Origin: Umezawaea sp049997955
Lineage (GTDB): Bacteria; Actinomycetota; Actinomycetes; Mycobacteriales; Pseudonocardiaceae
Assembly: GCA_049997955.1 (NCBI GenBank)
Contig: JAEBDY010000009.1
Span: forward strand, 124,001 to 188,000
DNA length: 64,000 nucleotides
Reading direction: 5' to 3'
The translations under genes and the position numbers were made by a program. A model generated the notes under the pieces. The model was not told the DNA's origin. It did no database searches and saw nothing but the letters and a program-made list of their open reading frames with translations. Of the stretch, positions 8,501 through 15,840 are shown one piece after another (position 1 is the stretch's first letter; every line of letters begins with the position of its first letter).

Positions 8501-10102
8501 TACCGGGACGCGCTGGGGGTGGCGCTGCCGGTGGGGGTGCCGGAGGTGTTCACCGAGCCGGTGGCCGATCCGCTCGGCGACCTGCTGAGCCGGTACGCCC
8601 GCACGCACGGGCCGTTCCCGGCGCTGGAGCCCTCGGCGCGGTTCGGGCTCGGGGTCGCGGTGGTGACGGGGGTGCTGGAGCGCATGTCCGGCACCGGGCG
8701 GCTGGTGCGCGGCGAGTTGCGGCCGGGCGGCACGCACACCGAGTACTGCGACGCGGAGGTGCTGCGCCGGTTGCGGCGGGCCTCGCTGGCTCGGTTGCGG
8801 GCCGAGGTGGAGCCGGTCGAACCCGCCGCGCTGGGGCGGTTCCTGCCGAGCTGGCACGGTGTCGGCCGACGGTTGCGGTCGGCTCCTTCGGTGGACGACG
8901 TGCTGTCGGTGGTCGAGCAGTTGGCGGGGGCACCGCTGCCCGCGAGCGCGCTGGAGTCGCTGGTGCTGCCCGCGCGGCTGCCCGGCTACTCCCCCGCGCT
9001 GCTGGACGAGCTGACGGCGTCGGGCGAGGTGACGTGGGCCGGCTGCGGTTCGCTGGCGGGTGGCGACGGCTGGATCGCGCTGGCCCCGACGGACGTGGCC
9101 GACCTGCTGCTGCCGGACCTGGTACCGGAGGCCGCGCCCGAGTCGCCGCTGCACCTGGCGGTGGTGGAGGCGCTGGCCGGTGGCGCGCTGTTCTTCCGGC
9201 AACTGGTCGACCGGGTGTCGTTGCAGGGCCCGACGACGGATTCCGAGGTCGTCGGCGCGCTGTGGGACCTGGTGTGGGCCGGGTTGGTCACCAACGACAC
9301 GCTGGCGCCGCTGCGGTCCCTGGTGTCCGGCAAGAGCGCGGCGCACAAGACCAGACGCGCGGCTCCGCGCGGCAGGTACGCCCGCATGCGGGCCGGGCGG
9401 CCCGACATGCCGAGCCGGACCGGGCCGCCGTCGGTCGCGGGCCGGTGGTCGCTCGCGGTGGTGCCCGCTCCCGACCCGACCCGCCGCGCGGCCGCGAGAG
9501 CCGAGGCGTTCCTGGAACGGCACGGGGTGCTGACCAGGGGGGCGCTCGACACCGAGCGGGTGACCGGCGGCTTCAGCGGTGTCTACCGCGTGCTGCGCGC
9601 GATGGAGGAGTCCGGCCAGGTCGTCCGCGGCTACGTGGTCGAGGGCCTCGGCGCGGCGCAGTTCGCCGCCCGTGGCGCGGTCGACCGCCTCCGCACACTG
9701 TCCAGACCACCCGGCCAGGACCACCTGGGCACTCCCGAGGCGGTGGTGCTCGCCGCCGCCGACCCGGCTCAGCCGTACGGCGCCGCACTGGACTGGCCCG
9801 CTCCGGTCGGTGACGGCAAGCACCGGCCTGCCCGCAAGGCCGGGGCGCTGACCGTGCTGGTCGACGGCGTGGCCGCGCTCTACGTCGAGCGCGGCGGGAA
9901 GTCGCTGCTGTCGTTCACCGAGGACGAGGGCGCCCTGCAGGCCGCCGCGCAGTCGTTGAGCCGGGCCGTGCGCGACGGTTGGCTGGGCCAGCTGGCCGTG
10001 CAGCGCGCCGACGGCGAGAACGCGCTGGGCACCCGTCTTTCGGGCGTCCTGCAGGAGGCGGGCTTCCGCGCGACGCCGAAGGGGTTGAGGCTCAGGGCGT
10101 AG
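5558..10102 (+). CDS. lhr: ATP-dependent helicase Lhr
   Basis: Lhr is a superfamily 2 DNA helicase of about 1,500 aa that translocates 3'-5' on single-stranded DNA and unwinds RNA:DNA hybrids; it takes part in actinobacterial DNA repair. This 1,514-aa product has Walker A (APTGSGKTLSAF, about residues 42-53), the DEVH box in VILDEVHAVAG, motif III LSATV, the C-terminal RecA fold (VFANSRRLAERL, MQRVGRAGHQVG) and the long Lhr-specific C-terminal region. The ATG at 5558 was chosen because a damage promoter ends 7 nt upstream; GTG 5543 and ATG 5546/5549 are weaker alternatives. It is divergent from the Hsp70-like gene. No nei gene follows, unlike in mycobacteria. Confidence 0.96.
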   Translation: MDALKAFSPATRQWFTGAFAAPTDAQAGAWHAAAAGEHALVIAPTGSGKTLSAFLWALDQLASTPAPEDPKLRCRVLYISPLKALAVDVERNLRAPLAGIRQAAHRLGQAEPSIAVGMRTGDTPQDERRAFLKTPPDVLVTTPESLFLLLTSAARESLRGVRTVILDEVHAVAGTKRGGHLALSLERLDALLDKPAQRIGLSATVRPVEEVSSFLAGGRPVRVVQPKTAKTIEVRVEVPVEDMSILGQPTGEVTGSAAGAEQKASIWPAVEQRILDLVREHRSTIVFANSRRLAERLTARLNELAEEAVEHDRFPAEAIGQSGLTTQTAPVVARAHHGSMAREQRTVVEEELKSGRLPCVVATSSLELGIDMGAVDLVIQVEAPPTVASGMQRVGRAGHQVGAVSRGVMFPKFRGDLVSCAVVAERMRDGAIEAVRYPRNPLDVLAQHIVAMVALESWTVEGLAGLVRRAAPFAALPESALIAVLDMLAGRYPSEEFGELRPRITWDRITGELRGRPGAQRLAVTSGGTIPDRGMFAVMTPPSERGPGSRVGELDEEMVYESRVGDTFLLGTSAWRVQDITHDRVIVVPAPGQPARMPFWKGDAPGRPLELGRALGKFLREMSTANGPDAALRAAEAGLDAWAASNLATYLGEQRDATRHVPNDRVILVERFRDELGDWRLVVHSPFGAQVNAPWALAIAARLRERRGVEVQAAHSDDGIVVRLPDAVDQDGADVVVGAEDVLLDPEEVEQIVVAEVGGSALFAARFRECAARSLLLPRRDPRKRSPLWQQRQKAAQLLSVAAKYESFPVVLEAMRECLQDVYDVPGLRELMTDVRARRVRVVEVETATPSPFARSLLFGYVGMFLYETDTPLAERRAAALSLDSTLLAELLGSEAIRELLDPEVVEEVERSLQRLTEERRARHAEDAADLLRFLGDLSEAEGVERGIQPSWFAELVDQRRALRIRIAGEERVIAVEDAGRYRDALGVALPVGVPEVFTEPVADPLGDLLSRYARTHGPFPALEPSARFGLGVAVVTGVLERMSGTGRLVRGELRPGGTHTEYCDAEVLRRLRRASLARLRAEVEPVEPAALGRFLPSWHGVGRRLRSAPSVDDVLSVVEQLAGAPLPASALESLVLPARLPGYSPALLDELTASGEVTWAGCGSLAGGDGWIALAPTDVADLLLPDLVPEAAPESPLHLAVVEALAGGALFFRQLVDRVSLQGPTTDSEVVGALWDLVWAGLVTNDTLAPLRSLVSGKSAAHKTRRAAPRGRYARMRAGRPDMPSRTGPPSVAGRWSLAVVPAPDPTRRAAARAEAFLERHGVLTRGALDTERVTGGFSGVYRVLRAMEESGQVVRGYVVEGLGAAQFAARGAVDRLRTLSRPPGQDHLGTPEAVVLAAADPAQPYGAALDWPAPVGDGKHRPARKAGALTVLVDGVAALYVERGGKSLLSFTEDEGALQAAAQSLSRAVRDGWLGQLAVQRADGENALGTRLSGVLQEAGFRATPKGLRLRA

Positions 10103-10124
10103 TCGATCTGGGAGACTGGGGACC

Positions 10125-10556
10125 GTGGGCAGACGACGAGCGGTGCTGATGGCGGCGGCGACCGTCGTGCTCACCGCGGGCGGCGTAGTGGCCGCGAGCG
10201 CTGACTGGACCAGTGGCGCCCACCTCGGCGTGTGCGAGTTCGACTTCTGCGGCACGGTCGTCAACGACCTGGAGTTCCCGGTCGACGTGGCCCTCTCGTG
10301 GTGCGAGTGGAGAACCGCGCCGTGCGAGACCGAGACCATCCGCACCATCGCCTCGTCGAGCAGCAGCACCTCCGACGGCAAGATCGACATCGATGCCTTC
10401 CGCGTCCCGGACGGCCACCGCTACCAGGTCACCTTCACCCACACGTTCAGCACCGAGACCACCTGGCTGGAGCCAGGCTGGCACAAGATCAGCACCGACA
10501 CCGTGGCCCACATCACCGCCCACCAAACCGGACCGGTGGTCGGCGCAGCCCAGTAA
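10125..10556 (+). CDS. Exported protein of unknown function
   Basis: A 143-aa protein with a twin-region signal peptide: basic start MGRRRAVLM, hydrophobic AAATVVLTAGGVVAASA, and probable cleavage near residue 27. The mature part is small and beta-rich, with four cysteines (CEFDFC, WCEWRTAPC) that could form two disulfides. GTG at 10125 follows a GGGGA ribosome-binding site. It lies 22 nt after lhr on the same strand but looks unrelated to repair. No family recognised. Confidence 0.7.
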   Translation: MGRRRAVLMAAATVVLTAGGVVAASADWTSGAHLGVCEFDFCGTVVNDLEFPVDVALSWCEWRTAPCETETIRTIASSSSSTSDGKIDIDAFRVPDGHRYQVTFTHTFSTETTWLEPGWHKISTDTVAHITAHQTGPVVGAAQ

Positions 10557-10634
10557 CCACCTCGGTCCCACATGCCACCGAGCCCACCCGAGCCGGCGGG
10601 GCGCTTGGGCGGCAGGGCGGTGGCAGGCGGTGGC

Positions 10635-10713
10635 GGGGCGGTTAGCCGGTTGGGCGGCGGCAGCTGGGCGGCGACGGGGCGGTTAGCCGGTTGGGCGGCG
10701 GCAGCTGGGCGGC
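10635..10713 (+). repeat. 38-nt direct repeat, two copies
   Basis: An identical 38-nt unit (beginning GGGGCGGTTAGCCGGTTGGG) occurs at 10635-10672 and 10676-10713, a 41-nt period. It is followed by two tandem copies of GGCTGGCGGTTGGGC at 10711-10740. The exact identity implies recent slippage or duplication. Confidence 0.85.
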
Positions 10714-10774
10714 TGGCGGTTGGGCGGCTGGCGGTTGGGCGGCGACGGGGCGGTTGGGCGAAATCGGCACCACG

Positions 10775-10814
10775 CGGCTTGGCGGCTTGGCGGCTTGGCG
10801 GCTTGGCGGCTTGG
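10775..10814 (+). repeat. CGGCTTGG 8-nt tandem repeat, five copies
   Basis: Five perfect head-to-tail copies of CGGCTTGG. The array is bracketed by two near-identical 15-16-nt motifs, GAAATCGGCACCACG on the left and GAAATCGACACCACG on the right. It ends just before the orphan damage-type promoter. It is a potentially variable-number locus. Confidence 0.85.
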
Positions 10815-10834
10815 AGAAATCGACACCACGAAAA

Positions 10835-10857
10835 TTGTCGGTGCTCCGCTGTAGCGT
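10835..10857 (+). promoter_or_regulatory. Orphan PafBC-type promoter
   Basis: TTGTCGGTG (10835-10843), 8 nt, TAGCGT (10852-10857): a perfect fit to the RecA_NDp consensus. No recognisable gene follows within 500 nt. The downstream start GTCGGTTTCGGGGGG resembles the sequence after the copy at 15903. It may be the leftover promoter of a lost damage-inducible gene or drive a short RNA. Confidence 0.55.
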
Positions 10858-11054
10858 CGGTTTCGGGGGGTTTTCCCGACCGGGGGACTCCTGTTTTGCC
10901 TTGTGCCAAGCGATATCGACCAGGAAAAGCAGGTCAAGCGGGTAGTCACCGAGCCGCCGATCAGCAGGTGGTCCAGAGACCAGCGGCCCTTGGGAGGCCG
11001 CCGCCGCATGGAGCCGCCGCTGGAGCCGTCGGTGTCGAGAGCCGTCGGTGTCGA

Positions 11055-11340
11055 GAGTGGTGGTCTTGGAAGCGGATTGCTTTCAGGAGGCAGGTTGCTC
11101 TGGGCAGCTGGTGCCTCTTGGGGCCAGTGGTTCCTGGAAGGCCGCTGGCCGTGGGAAGCCGATTAACTTGAGCAGGCCTCAGGGAGCCTGCAACTCTTGG
11201 GAGAATGGGTGGCTCCCCGAGGTCTGCCGGCCGTAGGAAGGTCGACCGCTTGAGTGAGGCCGCTTCTTCCGGGGAGCCAACGACCTTGGAAGATCGATGG
11301 CCCCCGGGAAGACCGGTGGTCCAAGGAAAGCTGGTCGGGA
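11055..11340 (+). repeat. Degenerate ~17-19-nt tandem repeat tract
   Basis: About a dozen diverged units of the form GGGAAG-N-CCG-N-TGG follow one another. Examples are GGAAGGCCGCTGGCCGT, GGGAAGCCGATTAACTTG, GGAAGATCGATGGCCCCC and GGGAAGACCGGTGGTCC. Spacing is mostly 17-19 nt with some longer gaps. It does not keep an open frame with sensible protein. The unit boundaries were drawn by eye. Confidence 0.5.
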
Positions 11341-11381
11341 GAGAACGGAGTTCTGGGCATGGCGGCCCGTGAAGCCAGGGG

Positions 11382-12380
11382 TCAGGTGAACAGGGTGCTG
11401 TAGGCGTTCAGGGCTGGTTGGCCGCCCAGGTGGGCGTAGAGGACTTTCGAGTCGCGGGGGATTTCGCCGGTCGACACCAGTTCGATCAAGCCCGCCAGGG
11501 ATTTGCCCTCGTACACCGGGTCGGTGATCATGCCTTCCAGTGAGGCGCCAAGGCGCATGGCGTCCATTGTGGACTTTCCCGGTACGCCGTAGACGCCTTC
11601 GTGGAAGCGTTCGTCCAGCAGCACGTCCGCCGGGTCCAAGGAGACCTCCAGCAAGCCCGCGGTGGCGGTGGCGATCCGGGTGACCTGGGCCAGGGTTTCG
11701 GCGGGTTTGGCGGAGGCGTCGATGCCCAGCACGCGGCGAGGGCGAGGGCTGTCCGCGAAGCCCGCGACCATGCCCGCCTGGGTGCTGCCGGTGACCGAGC
11801 AGACGATGACGGTGTCGAAGAAGAGACCCAGCTGGGCTTCTTGGGCTTCGACCTCCTTGGCCCAGTTGGCGAATCCCAGCCCGCCGAGGCGGTGGTCGGA
11901 GCCGCCCGCCGGGATCGGGTACGGGGTGCCGCCCGCGGCTCGGACGTCTTGGATGGCCTGTTCCCACGCGGGTTTGACGCCGATGCCGAAATCGGCCCGC
12001 ACGAGCCTCACGTCGGCGCCCATCATGCGGCTCAGCTGGATGTTGCCGACCCGGTCGTAGCCGGGGTCGGTCCAGTCGACCCAGCTCTCCTGCACGAGCA
12101 CGCACTTCAGGCCCGCCCGCGCCGCCGCGGCCGCGACCTGGCGGGTGTGGTTGGACTGGACGCCGCCGATCGAGACGAGGGTGTCGCAGCCGGTGGCCAG
12201 GGCGTCGGCGACGAGGTATTCGAGTTTGCGGGTCTTGTTGCCGCCGTAGGCCAGGCCGGAGTTGCAGTCCTCGCGCTTGGCCCACACCTCGGCGCCGCCC
12301 AGGTGCGCGGTGAGGCGGTCCAAGCGGTGGACGGGCGACGGGCCGAACAGGAGCGGGTAGCGGGTGAAGTCCTGGAGCAC
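11382..12380 (-). CDS. acdS: 1-aminocyclopropane-1-carboxylate (ACC) deaminase
   Basis: PLP enzyme (tryptophan synthase beta fold) that splits ACC, the plant ethylene precursor, to 2-oxobutyrate and ammonia. The 332-aa protein matches characterised AcdS throughout: RYPLLFGPSPVHRL, WAKREDCNSGLAYGGNKTRK with the PLP lysine at residue 49 (Lys51 in Pseudomonas numbering), SIGGVQSNHTRQVAA, VTGSTQAGMV, DPVYEGKSLAGLIE and YAHLGGQPALNAYS. The Tyr-Glu pair and the late Leu that separate true ACC deaminases from D-cysteine desulfhydrases are present. Start: AGGAGG lies 5 nt before GTG 12380; TTG 12383 is only 2 nt away. A GntR regulator lies 11 nt upstream in the same direction. Confidence 0.93.
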   Translation of the reverse strand: MLQDFTRYPLLFGPSPVHRLDRLTAHLGGAEVWAKREDCNSGLAYGGNKTRKLEYLVADALATGCDTLVSIGGVQSNHTRQVAAAAARAGLKCVLVQESWVDWTDPGYDRVGNIQLSRMMGADVRLVRADFGIGVKPAWEQAIQDVRAAGGTPYPIPAGGSDHRLGGLGFANWAKEVEAQEAQLGLFFDTVIVCSVTGSTQAGMVAGFADSPRPRRVLGIDASAKPAETLAQVTRIATATAGLLEVSLDPADVLLDERFHEGVYGVPGKSTMDAMRLGASLEGMITDPVYEGKSLAGLIELVSTGEIPRDSKVLYAHLGGQPALNAYSTLFT

Positions 12381-12391
12381 CAAGGCCTCCT

Positions 12392-13042
12392 CTAGTCGTC
12401 GGAGTCGAGCTGGTCGGTCAAGGTCGCCCAGTTCAGGGACACGCGTTCGGCCGCCAGGTCGGCGTCGGCACCGGCGCAGGCAGCGATGACGTCGGCGTGC
12501 ATGGCCACGGAGTGGCGGCCCGGCGGGGTGGCGAAGCGCAGGCGTTCGAGCCTGCGGACCAGCGGTGTGTAGCGGTCGACGGTGGCGGTGACCGCGAAGT
12601 TGTCGGCGCGGCGGACCGCGACGTCGTGGAACTCGTCGTCGGCGGCCAGCGCGGCGCTCACGTCGCCGGTCGCCAGCGCCGCCTCGAAGCGGGTGTTGGC
12701 GGACCGCATGGCGTCCAGGTCCGCGGGCGTCATCAGCGGAACGGCCAGGCGGGCGGCGAGCGCGTGCATCGCCTGCACGACCGCGTGCGCCTGGCGGACG
12801 GCGGCGGTGTCCAGCGGGGTGACCCTGGTGTAGCTGTGCGGCTTGGTCTCGACCAGGCCCTCGTCGGTGAGCCGGGCGAGCGCCTCGCGGACCGGGGTGC
12901 GGGACAGGCCCAGCTCCTCGGCGAGGTCGACGTCCCTGATGGGGGCGCCCGGCGCCAGGTCGCCGCCGACGATGGCGTCGCGGATCGCCGTCAGCGCGCG
13001 GTCGCGGTAGAGCGAGCGGTCCAGGCGACCAATATATTGCAT
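12392..13042 (-). CDS. GntR-family (FCD) transcriptional regulator
   Basis: A 216-aa regulator. Winged helix about residues 10-75 with the GntR signature IRDVDLAEELGLSRTPVREA, then an all-helical FCD ligand-binding domain (about 85-210) with DDEFHDVAV supplying metal-ligand-type residues. It stops 11 nt before acdS, so it is probably the local regulator of ACC deaminase, the role taken by Lrp-type AcdR in proteobacteria. The start at 13042 (MQYIGRLDRSLYRDR) fits the family. A longer frame to 13126 would overlap the VOC gene. The A/T-rich CCAATATATTGCATATCGG covers the start codon and could be an autoregulatory operator. Confidence 0.85.
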   Translation of the reverse strand: MQYIGRLDRSLYRDRALTAIRDAIVGGDLAPGAPIRDVDLAEELGLSRTPVREALARLTDEGLVETKPHSYTRVTPLDTAAVRQAHAVVQAMHALAARLAVPLMTPADLDAMRSANTRFEAALATGDVSAALAADDEFHDVAVRRADNFAVTATVDRYTPLVRRLERLRFATPPGRHSVAMHADVIAACAGADADLAAERVSLNWATLTDQLDSDD

Positions 13043-13047
13043 ATCGG
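13031..13047. promoter_or_regulatory. A/T-rich candidate operator over the GntR start codon
   Basis: AATATATTGCATATCGG is strikingly A/T-rich for this genome and includes the palindrome AATATATT. It spans the initiation codon of the GntR gene. FCD regulators often bind short A/T-containing palindromes at their own promoters, so this is a plausible operator; binding is inferred only. Confidence 0.3.
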
Positions 13048-13091
13048 AACTGTCGCCGACGAAGTCCGCCAGGTCAAGGGGTGGGTCGGGG

Positions 13092-13802
13092 CTAGCGGGG
13101 CGAGAGGACGCAGAACTCCTGGCCATCGGGGTCGAGCAGGACCACGTGGGTCCGGTCGCCGGACCCCGCGTCGATCACCTCGGCACCCAGCGCGACCAGG
13201 CGCGCCACCTCGGCGGCCTGGCTGTCGTCCGCACCGGGGGCGATGTCCAGGTGAACGCGGTTCTTCACCCGCTTCCGGTCGTCGCTGTGCAGGAACTCCA
13301 GCCACGGGCCCGACTCGCGGCGCAGCGACGCGAACTCGGCGGTGCGGTTCACGACCTCCAGCCCGGTCGCCTCGGCCCAGAAGTCGACCTCGGCGCGGGT
13401 GTCGGCGACGTCCACGACGATCGCGGCGACCGGCCCGGTCTCGCGGTACTCGGGACGCGGTTCGAGGACGCAGAACTCGTTGCCCTCGATGTCGGCGAGC
13501 ACGACCCACGGCACGCCGCGCTGGCCGAGGTCGACGCGAAGCGCGCCGAGCGCGGTCGCCCGCTCGACGATCTCGACCTGCTCCTCCGGCGACGCGCTGG
13601 CCAGGTCGAGGTGGACGCGGTTCTTGCCCGCCTTCGGCTCGGGAACCGGCACGAACACCAGCTCAACGCCTTCCGAGACGGCCACGTCCACCTCGTCGGC
13701 GGACTCGCCGGTGATGGTCGTGCCCAGCAGCGCGGACCAGAACCGGGCCAGCGCGGCCGGGTCTGTGGCGTCGACCACGACATCGTTCAGCCTCGTTGCC
13801 AT
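13092..13802 (-). CDS. Two-domain VOC (glyoxalase/bleomycin-resistance) protein
   Basis: A 236-aa protein made of two vicinal-oxygen-chelate modules. Module 1 (about 1-115) has DVVVDATDPAALARFWSALL, KNRVHLDLAS and DIEGNEFCVLEP. Module 2 (about 122-236) repeats IVVDVADTRAEVDFWAEATG, KNRVHLDIAP and DPDGQEFCVLSP. Such proteins bind or modify small hydrophobic or electrophilic compounds; the substrate is unknown. The ATG at 13802 is only 23 bp from the divergent phosphatase start, so the two promoters must interleave. Confidence 0.85.
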   Translation of the reverse strand: MATRLNDVVVDATDPAALARFWSALLGTTITGESADEVDVAVSEGVELVFVPVPEPKAGKNRVHLDLASASPEEQVEIVERATALGALRVDLGQRGVPWVVLADIEGNEFCVLEPRPEYRETGPVAAIVVDVADTRAEVDFWAEATGLEVVNRTAEFASLRRESGPWLEFLHSDDRKRVKNRVHLDIAPGADDSQAAEVARLVALGAEVIDAGSGDRTHVVLLDPDGQEFCVLSPR

Positions 13803-13811
13803 TGACCAAAG

Positions 13812-13817
13812 GTAACG
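13812..13817 (+). promoter_or_regulatory. Candidate -10 box for a leaderless PhoD-like mRNA
   Basis: TAACGT lies 8 nt before the ATG at 13826 in a divergent gap of only 23 bp. The spacing suits a transcript beginning at or next to the start codon, and no Shine-Dalgarno sequence is visible. Confidence 0.4.
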
Positions 13818-13825
13818 TCTGCCCC

Positions 13826-15439
13826 ATGGCGAAGCTGGTTCTCGGTCCGGTGCTGCGACACGTCAACGCGACCTCGGCGACGGTGTGGGTGGAAACCGAC
13901 GCCTCGACGGAGGTGACGATCGCCCACCACAGCGCCCGGACGTTCCAGGTGGGAGCGCAGCACTTCGCGTTGGTGTCCATCGGGAACCTGACTCCGGGCA
14001 CGACCACGGAGTACGACGTGCGGCTGGACGGCGAGCGGGTGTGGCCCGAGCCGGACTCGGAGTTCCCGCCGTGCCGCATCAGCACGAAGTCCGATGAGGA
14101 CCTGACGCACCGCATCGTGTTCGGGTCGTGCCGCGCGGCGAAGCCGCAGAAGCCCGCGGAGAAGGACGACCTCGGTCCGGACGCGCTGGACGCGTACGCG
14201 CTGCGGATGTCGAAGCAGCCGCAGAACGAGTGGCCGGACGCGTTGCTGCTGCTCGGCGACCAGGTGTACGCGGACGAGCCGACGTCGCGGACGAAGGAGT
14301 GGCTGCGGAGGCGGCGCGGCGGCAAGGACCCCGTGGACGAGGTGCTGAGCTTCCGCGAGTACGCGCAGCTCTACCACGAGTCGTGGGGCGATCCCGAGAT
14401 CCGCTGGCTGATGTCGACCGTGCCGACGTCGATGATCTTCGACGACCACGACATCCGCGACGACTGGAACACCTCCCAGCCGTGGCGCGAGAAGATGGCC
14501 GCGACCTCGTGGTGGCCGGAGCGCATCCGGGCCGGGCTGGCGTCGTACTGGGTGTACCAGCACCTGGGCAACCTCGGGCCGGACGAACTGGAACGCGACG
14601 ACCTGTACGCGAAGGTGATGGCCGCGGGCTCCGACGTGCAGCCGATCCTGGAGGAGTTCGCCGAGCAGGCCGACGCCGAAGTGGACGGACGGAAGTCGAC
14701 GTGGTGGAGCTACCGCCGGGACTACGGGCGGGTGCGGCTGCTGGTGATCGACACCCGGTGCGGCCGGATCCTCTCGGGCGGCACGCGGCGGATGGTCGGC
14801 GACGAGGAGTTCGACTGGATCGAGCGCAACGCCGAGGGTGACTACGACCACCTGGTGATCGGCTCGTCGCTGCCGTGGTTGATGCCGCACGCGATCAGCC
14901 ACGGCCAGTCGATCAACGAGCGCGCCGCCGCCAAGCCGGGCAGGCGCGGCCGGTTCGCCGAGCAGGTCCGCCAGATCTCCGACCTGGAGCACTGGCCCGC
15001 GTTCCGCGACTCGTTCGAGCGGCTGTCGAGTTTCCTCGGCCGCGTCGGCCGCGGCGAGAACGCGCCCAGCACCATCTGCGTCCTGTCCGGCGACGTGCAC
15101 CACAGCTACGCCGCGCAGGGTCTCTACGCGGACCCGACGACCAGCGCGGTCATGCAGCTCACCTGCTCCCCCGTGCACAACGATCCGCCGAGGTTCTTCC
15201 GCCCGGTGTTCCGGCTCGCCTGGTGGCCGCCGATGGGCCGCGTGCTGCGCAGGCTCGCCGACCGGGCGGGCGTGCCCGCCGACCCGCTGGAGTGGAGCCG
15301 GTTGACCGGTCCGCACTTCGGCAACTCCATCGCCGTGCTGGAGGTGGACGGACGGCAGGCCCGGTTCCGCCTGGAGTCCGCGACACCCGACGGCAGGGGT
15401 TTGGTCGAGGTCGCGAACCTGGGTCTGCCGCCCGCCTAG
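13826..15439 (+). CDS. PhoD-like alkaline phosphatase
   Basis: A 537-aa metallophosphoesterase of the PhoD group. An N-terminal Ig-like domain (MAKLVLGPVLRHVNATSATV, about 1-100) precedes the catalytic domain with RIVFGSCRAA, LLLGDQVYADE, MIFDDHDIRDDWN, LLVIDTRCGR and VLSGDVHHSYAA, which carry the metal-binding Asp and His residues. Unlike secreted Bacillus-type PhoD, no signal peptide or Tat motif is visible, so it is probably cytoplasmic. The ATG at 13826 is supported by a -10-like TAACGT and the absence of upstream homology. Its last 4 nt overlap the stop of the convergent IS5 remnant. Confidence 0.88.
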   Translation: MAKLVLGPVLRHVNATSATVWVETDASTEVTIAHHSARTFQVGAQHFALVSIGNLTPGTTTEYDVRLDGERVWPEPDSEFPPCRISTKSDEDLTHRIVFGSCRAAKPQKPAEKDDLGPDALDAYALRMSKQPQNEWPDALLLLGDQVYADEPTSRTKEWLRRRRGGKDPVDEVLSFREYAQLYHESWGDPEIRWLMSTVPTSMIFDDHDIRDDWNTSQPWREKMAATSWWPERIRAGLASYWVYQHLGNLGPDELERDDLYAKVMAAGSDVQPILEEFAEQADAEVDGRKSTWWSYRRDYGRVRLLVIDTRCGRILSGGTRRMVGDEEFDWIERNAEGDYDHLVIGSSLPWLMPHAISHGQSINERAAAKPGRRGRFAEQVRQISDLEHWPAFRDSFERLSSFLGRVGRGENAPSTICVLSGDVHHSYAAQGLYADPTTSAVMQLTCSPVHNDPPRFFRPVFRLAWWPPMGRVLRRLADRAGVPADPLEWSRLTGPHFGNSIAVLEVDGRQARFRLESATPDGRGLVEVANLGLPPA

Positions 15440-15840
15440 TCGGTGGGACGGGGCTCGGCGCTCCGTCCTGGCCCGTGGTCGTCCTGGCGGCCACCGTCGG
15501 AGGCCGCGGTTTCCGCGGCGCGCTGGTCGGCGCGCACGACGGTGGAGCCCGCCGACACGTCCCAGGTGATGATGTCCGCGGCGTTGGCGCGGTCCGGGAG
15601 CTTCTCCAGCACCGACGCCCAGACGCCGTCGCGCTGCCAGGCCCGGAAGAGCCCGTAGGCGGTCTCCCAGGGCCCGTAGCGCTCGGGCATGTCCCGCCAC
15701 GGCGATCCGGTGCGCACCCGCCACCGGATCGCGTTGACGACCTGGCGGCGGTTCCTGGTCGGTCTTCCGACTCGTTGTTCGGCGGGCAGCAGCGGTTCCA
15801 GCACCGTCCACTGCGCGCTGGTCAGATCACCACGCGCCAA
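15436..15840 (-). pseudogene. IS5-family transposase remnant (N-terminal part only)
   Basis: The 134-aa frame begins MARGDLTSAQWTVLEPLLPA and continues RRQVVNAIRWRVRTGSPWRD, MPERYGPWETAYGLFRAWQR and DIITWDVSAGSTVVRADQ. This is the DUF4096/orfA half of IS5 (IS402-like) transposases. The DDE catalytic half, which normally follows by frameshift (GLSRGGLTTKIH-type), is absent: the frame stops against the PhoD-like gene. No terminal inverted repeats were found. It is a dead remnant that may have been captured at the 3' end of the phosphatase gene. Confidence 0.75.

Larger units (their letters stand above)
10557..11381. other. 825-bp non-coding tract of repeats with an orphan promoter
   Basis: No credible gene. 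The short open frames here are low-complexity (Gly/Trp or Arg/Pro strings). From left to right it holds a 38-nt direct repeat with a 41-nt period, a 15-nt tandem pair, five copies of an 8-nt unit, a perfect PafBC-type promoter at 10835-10857, and a ~280-nt stretch of degenerate units opening with GGGAAG. Each is listed separately. Confidence 0.7.

Noticed and set aside
5072..10390. A 1,772-aa open frame on the minus strand opposite lhr
   Set aside because: It is an antisense shadow of the GC-rich lhr gene: Arg/Pro/His/Gln-rich with no domain pattern, and it crosses the Hsp70-lhr junction.
10903..11166. An 87-aa plus-strand frame after the orphan damage promoter
   Set aside because: Composition is Gly/Trp/Arg-rich because it runs through the degenerate repeat; no ribosome-binding site or family resemblance.
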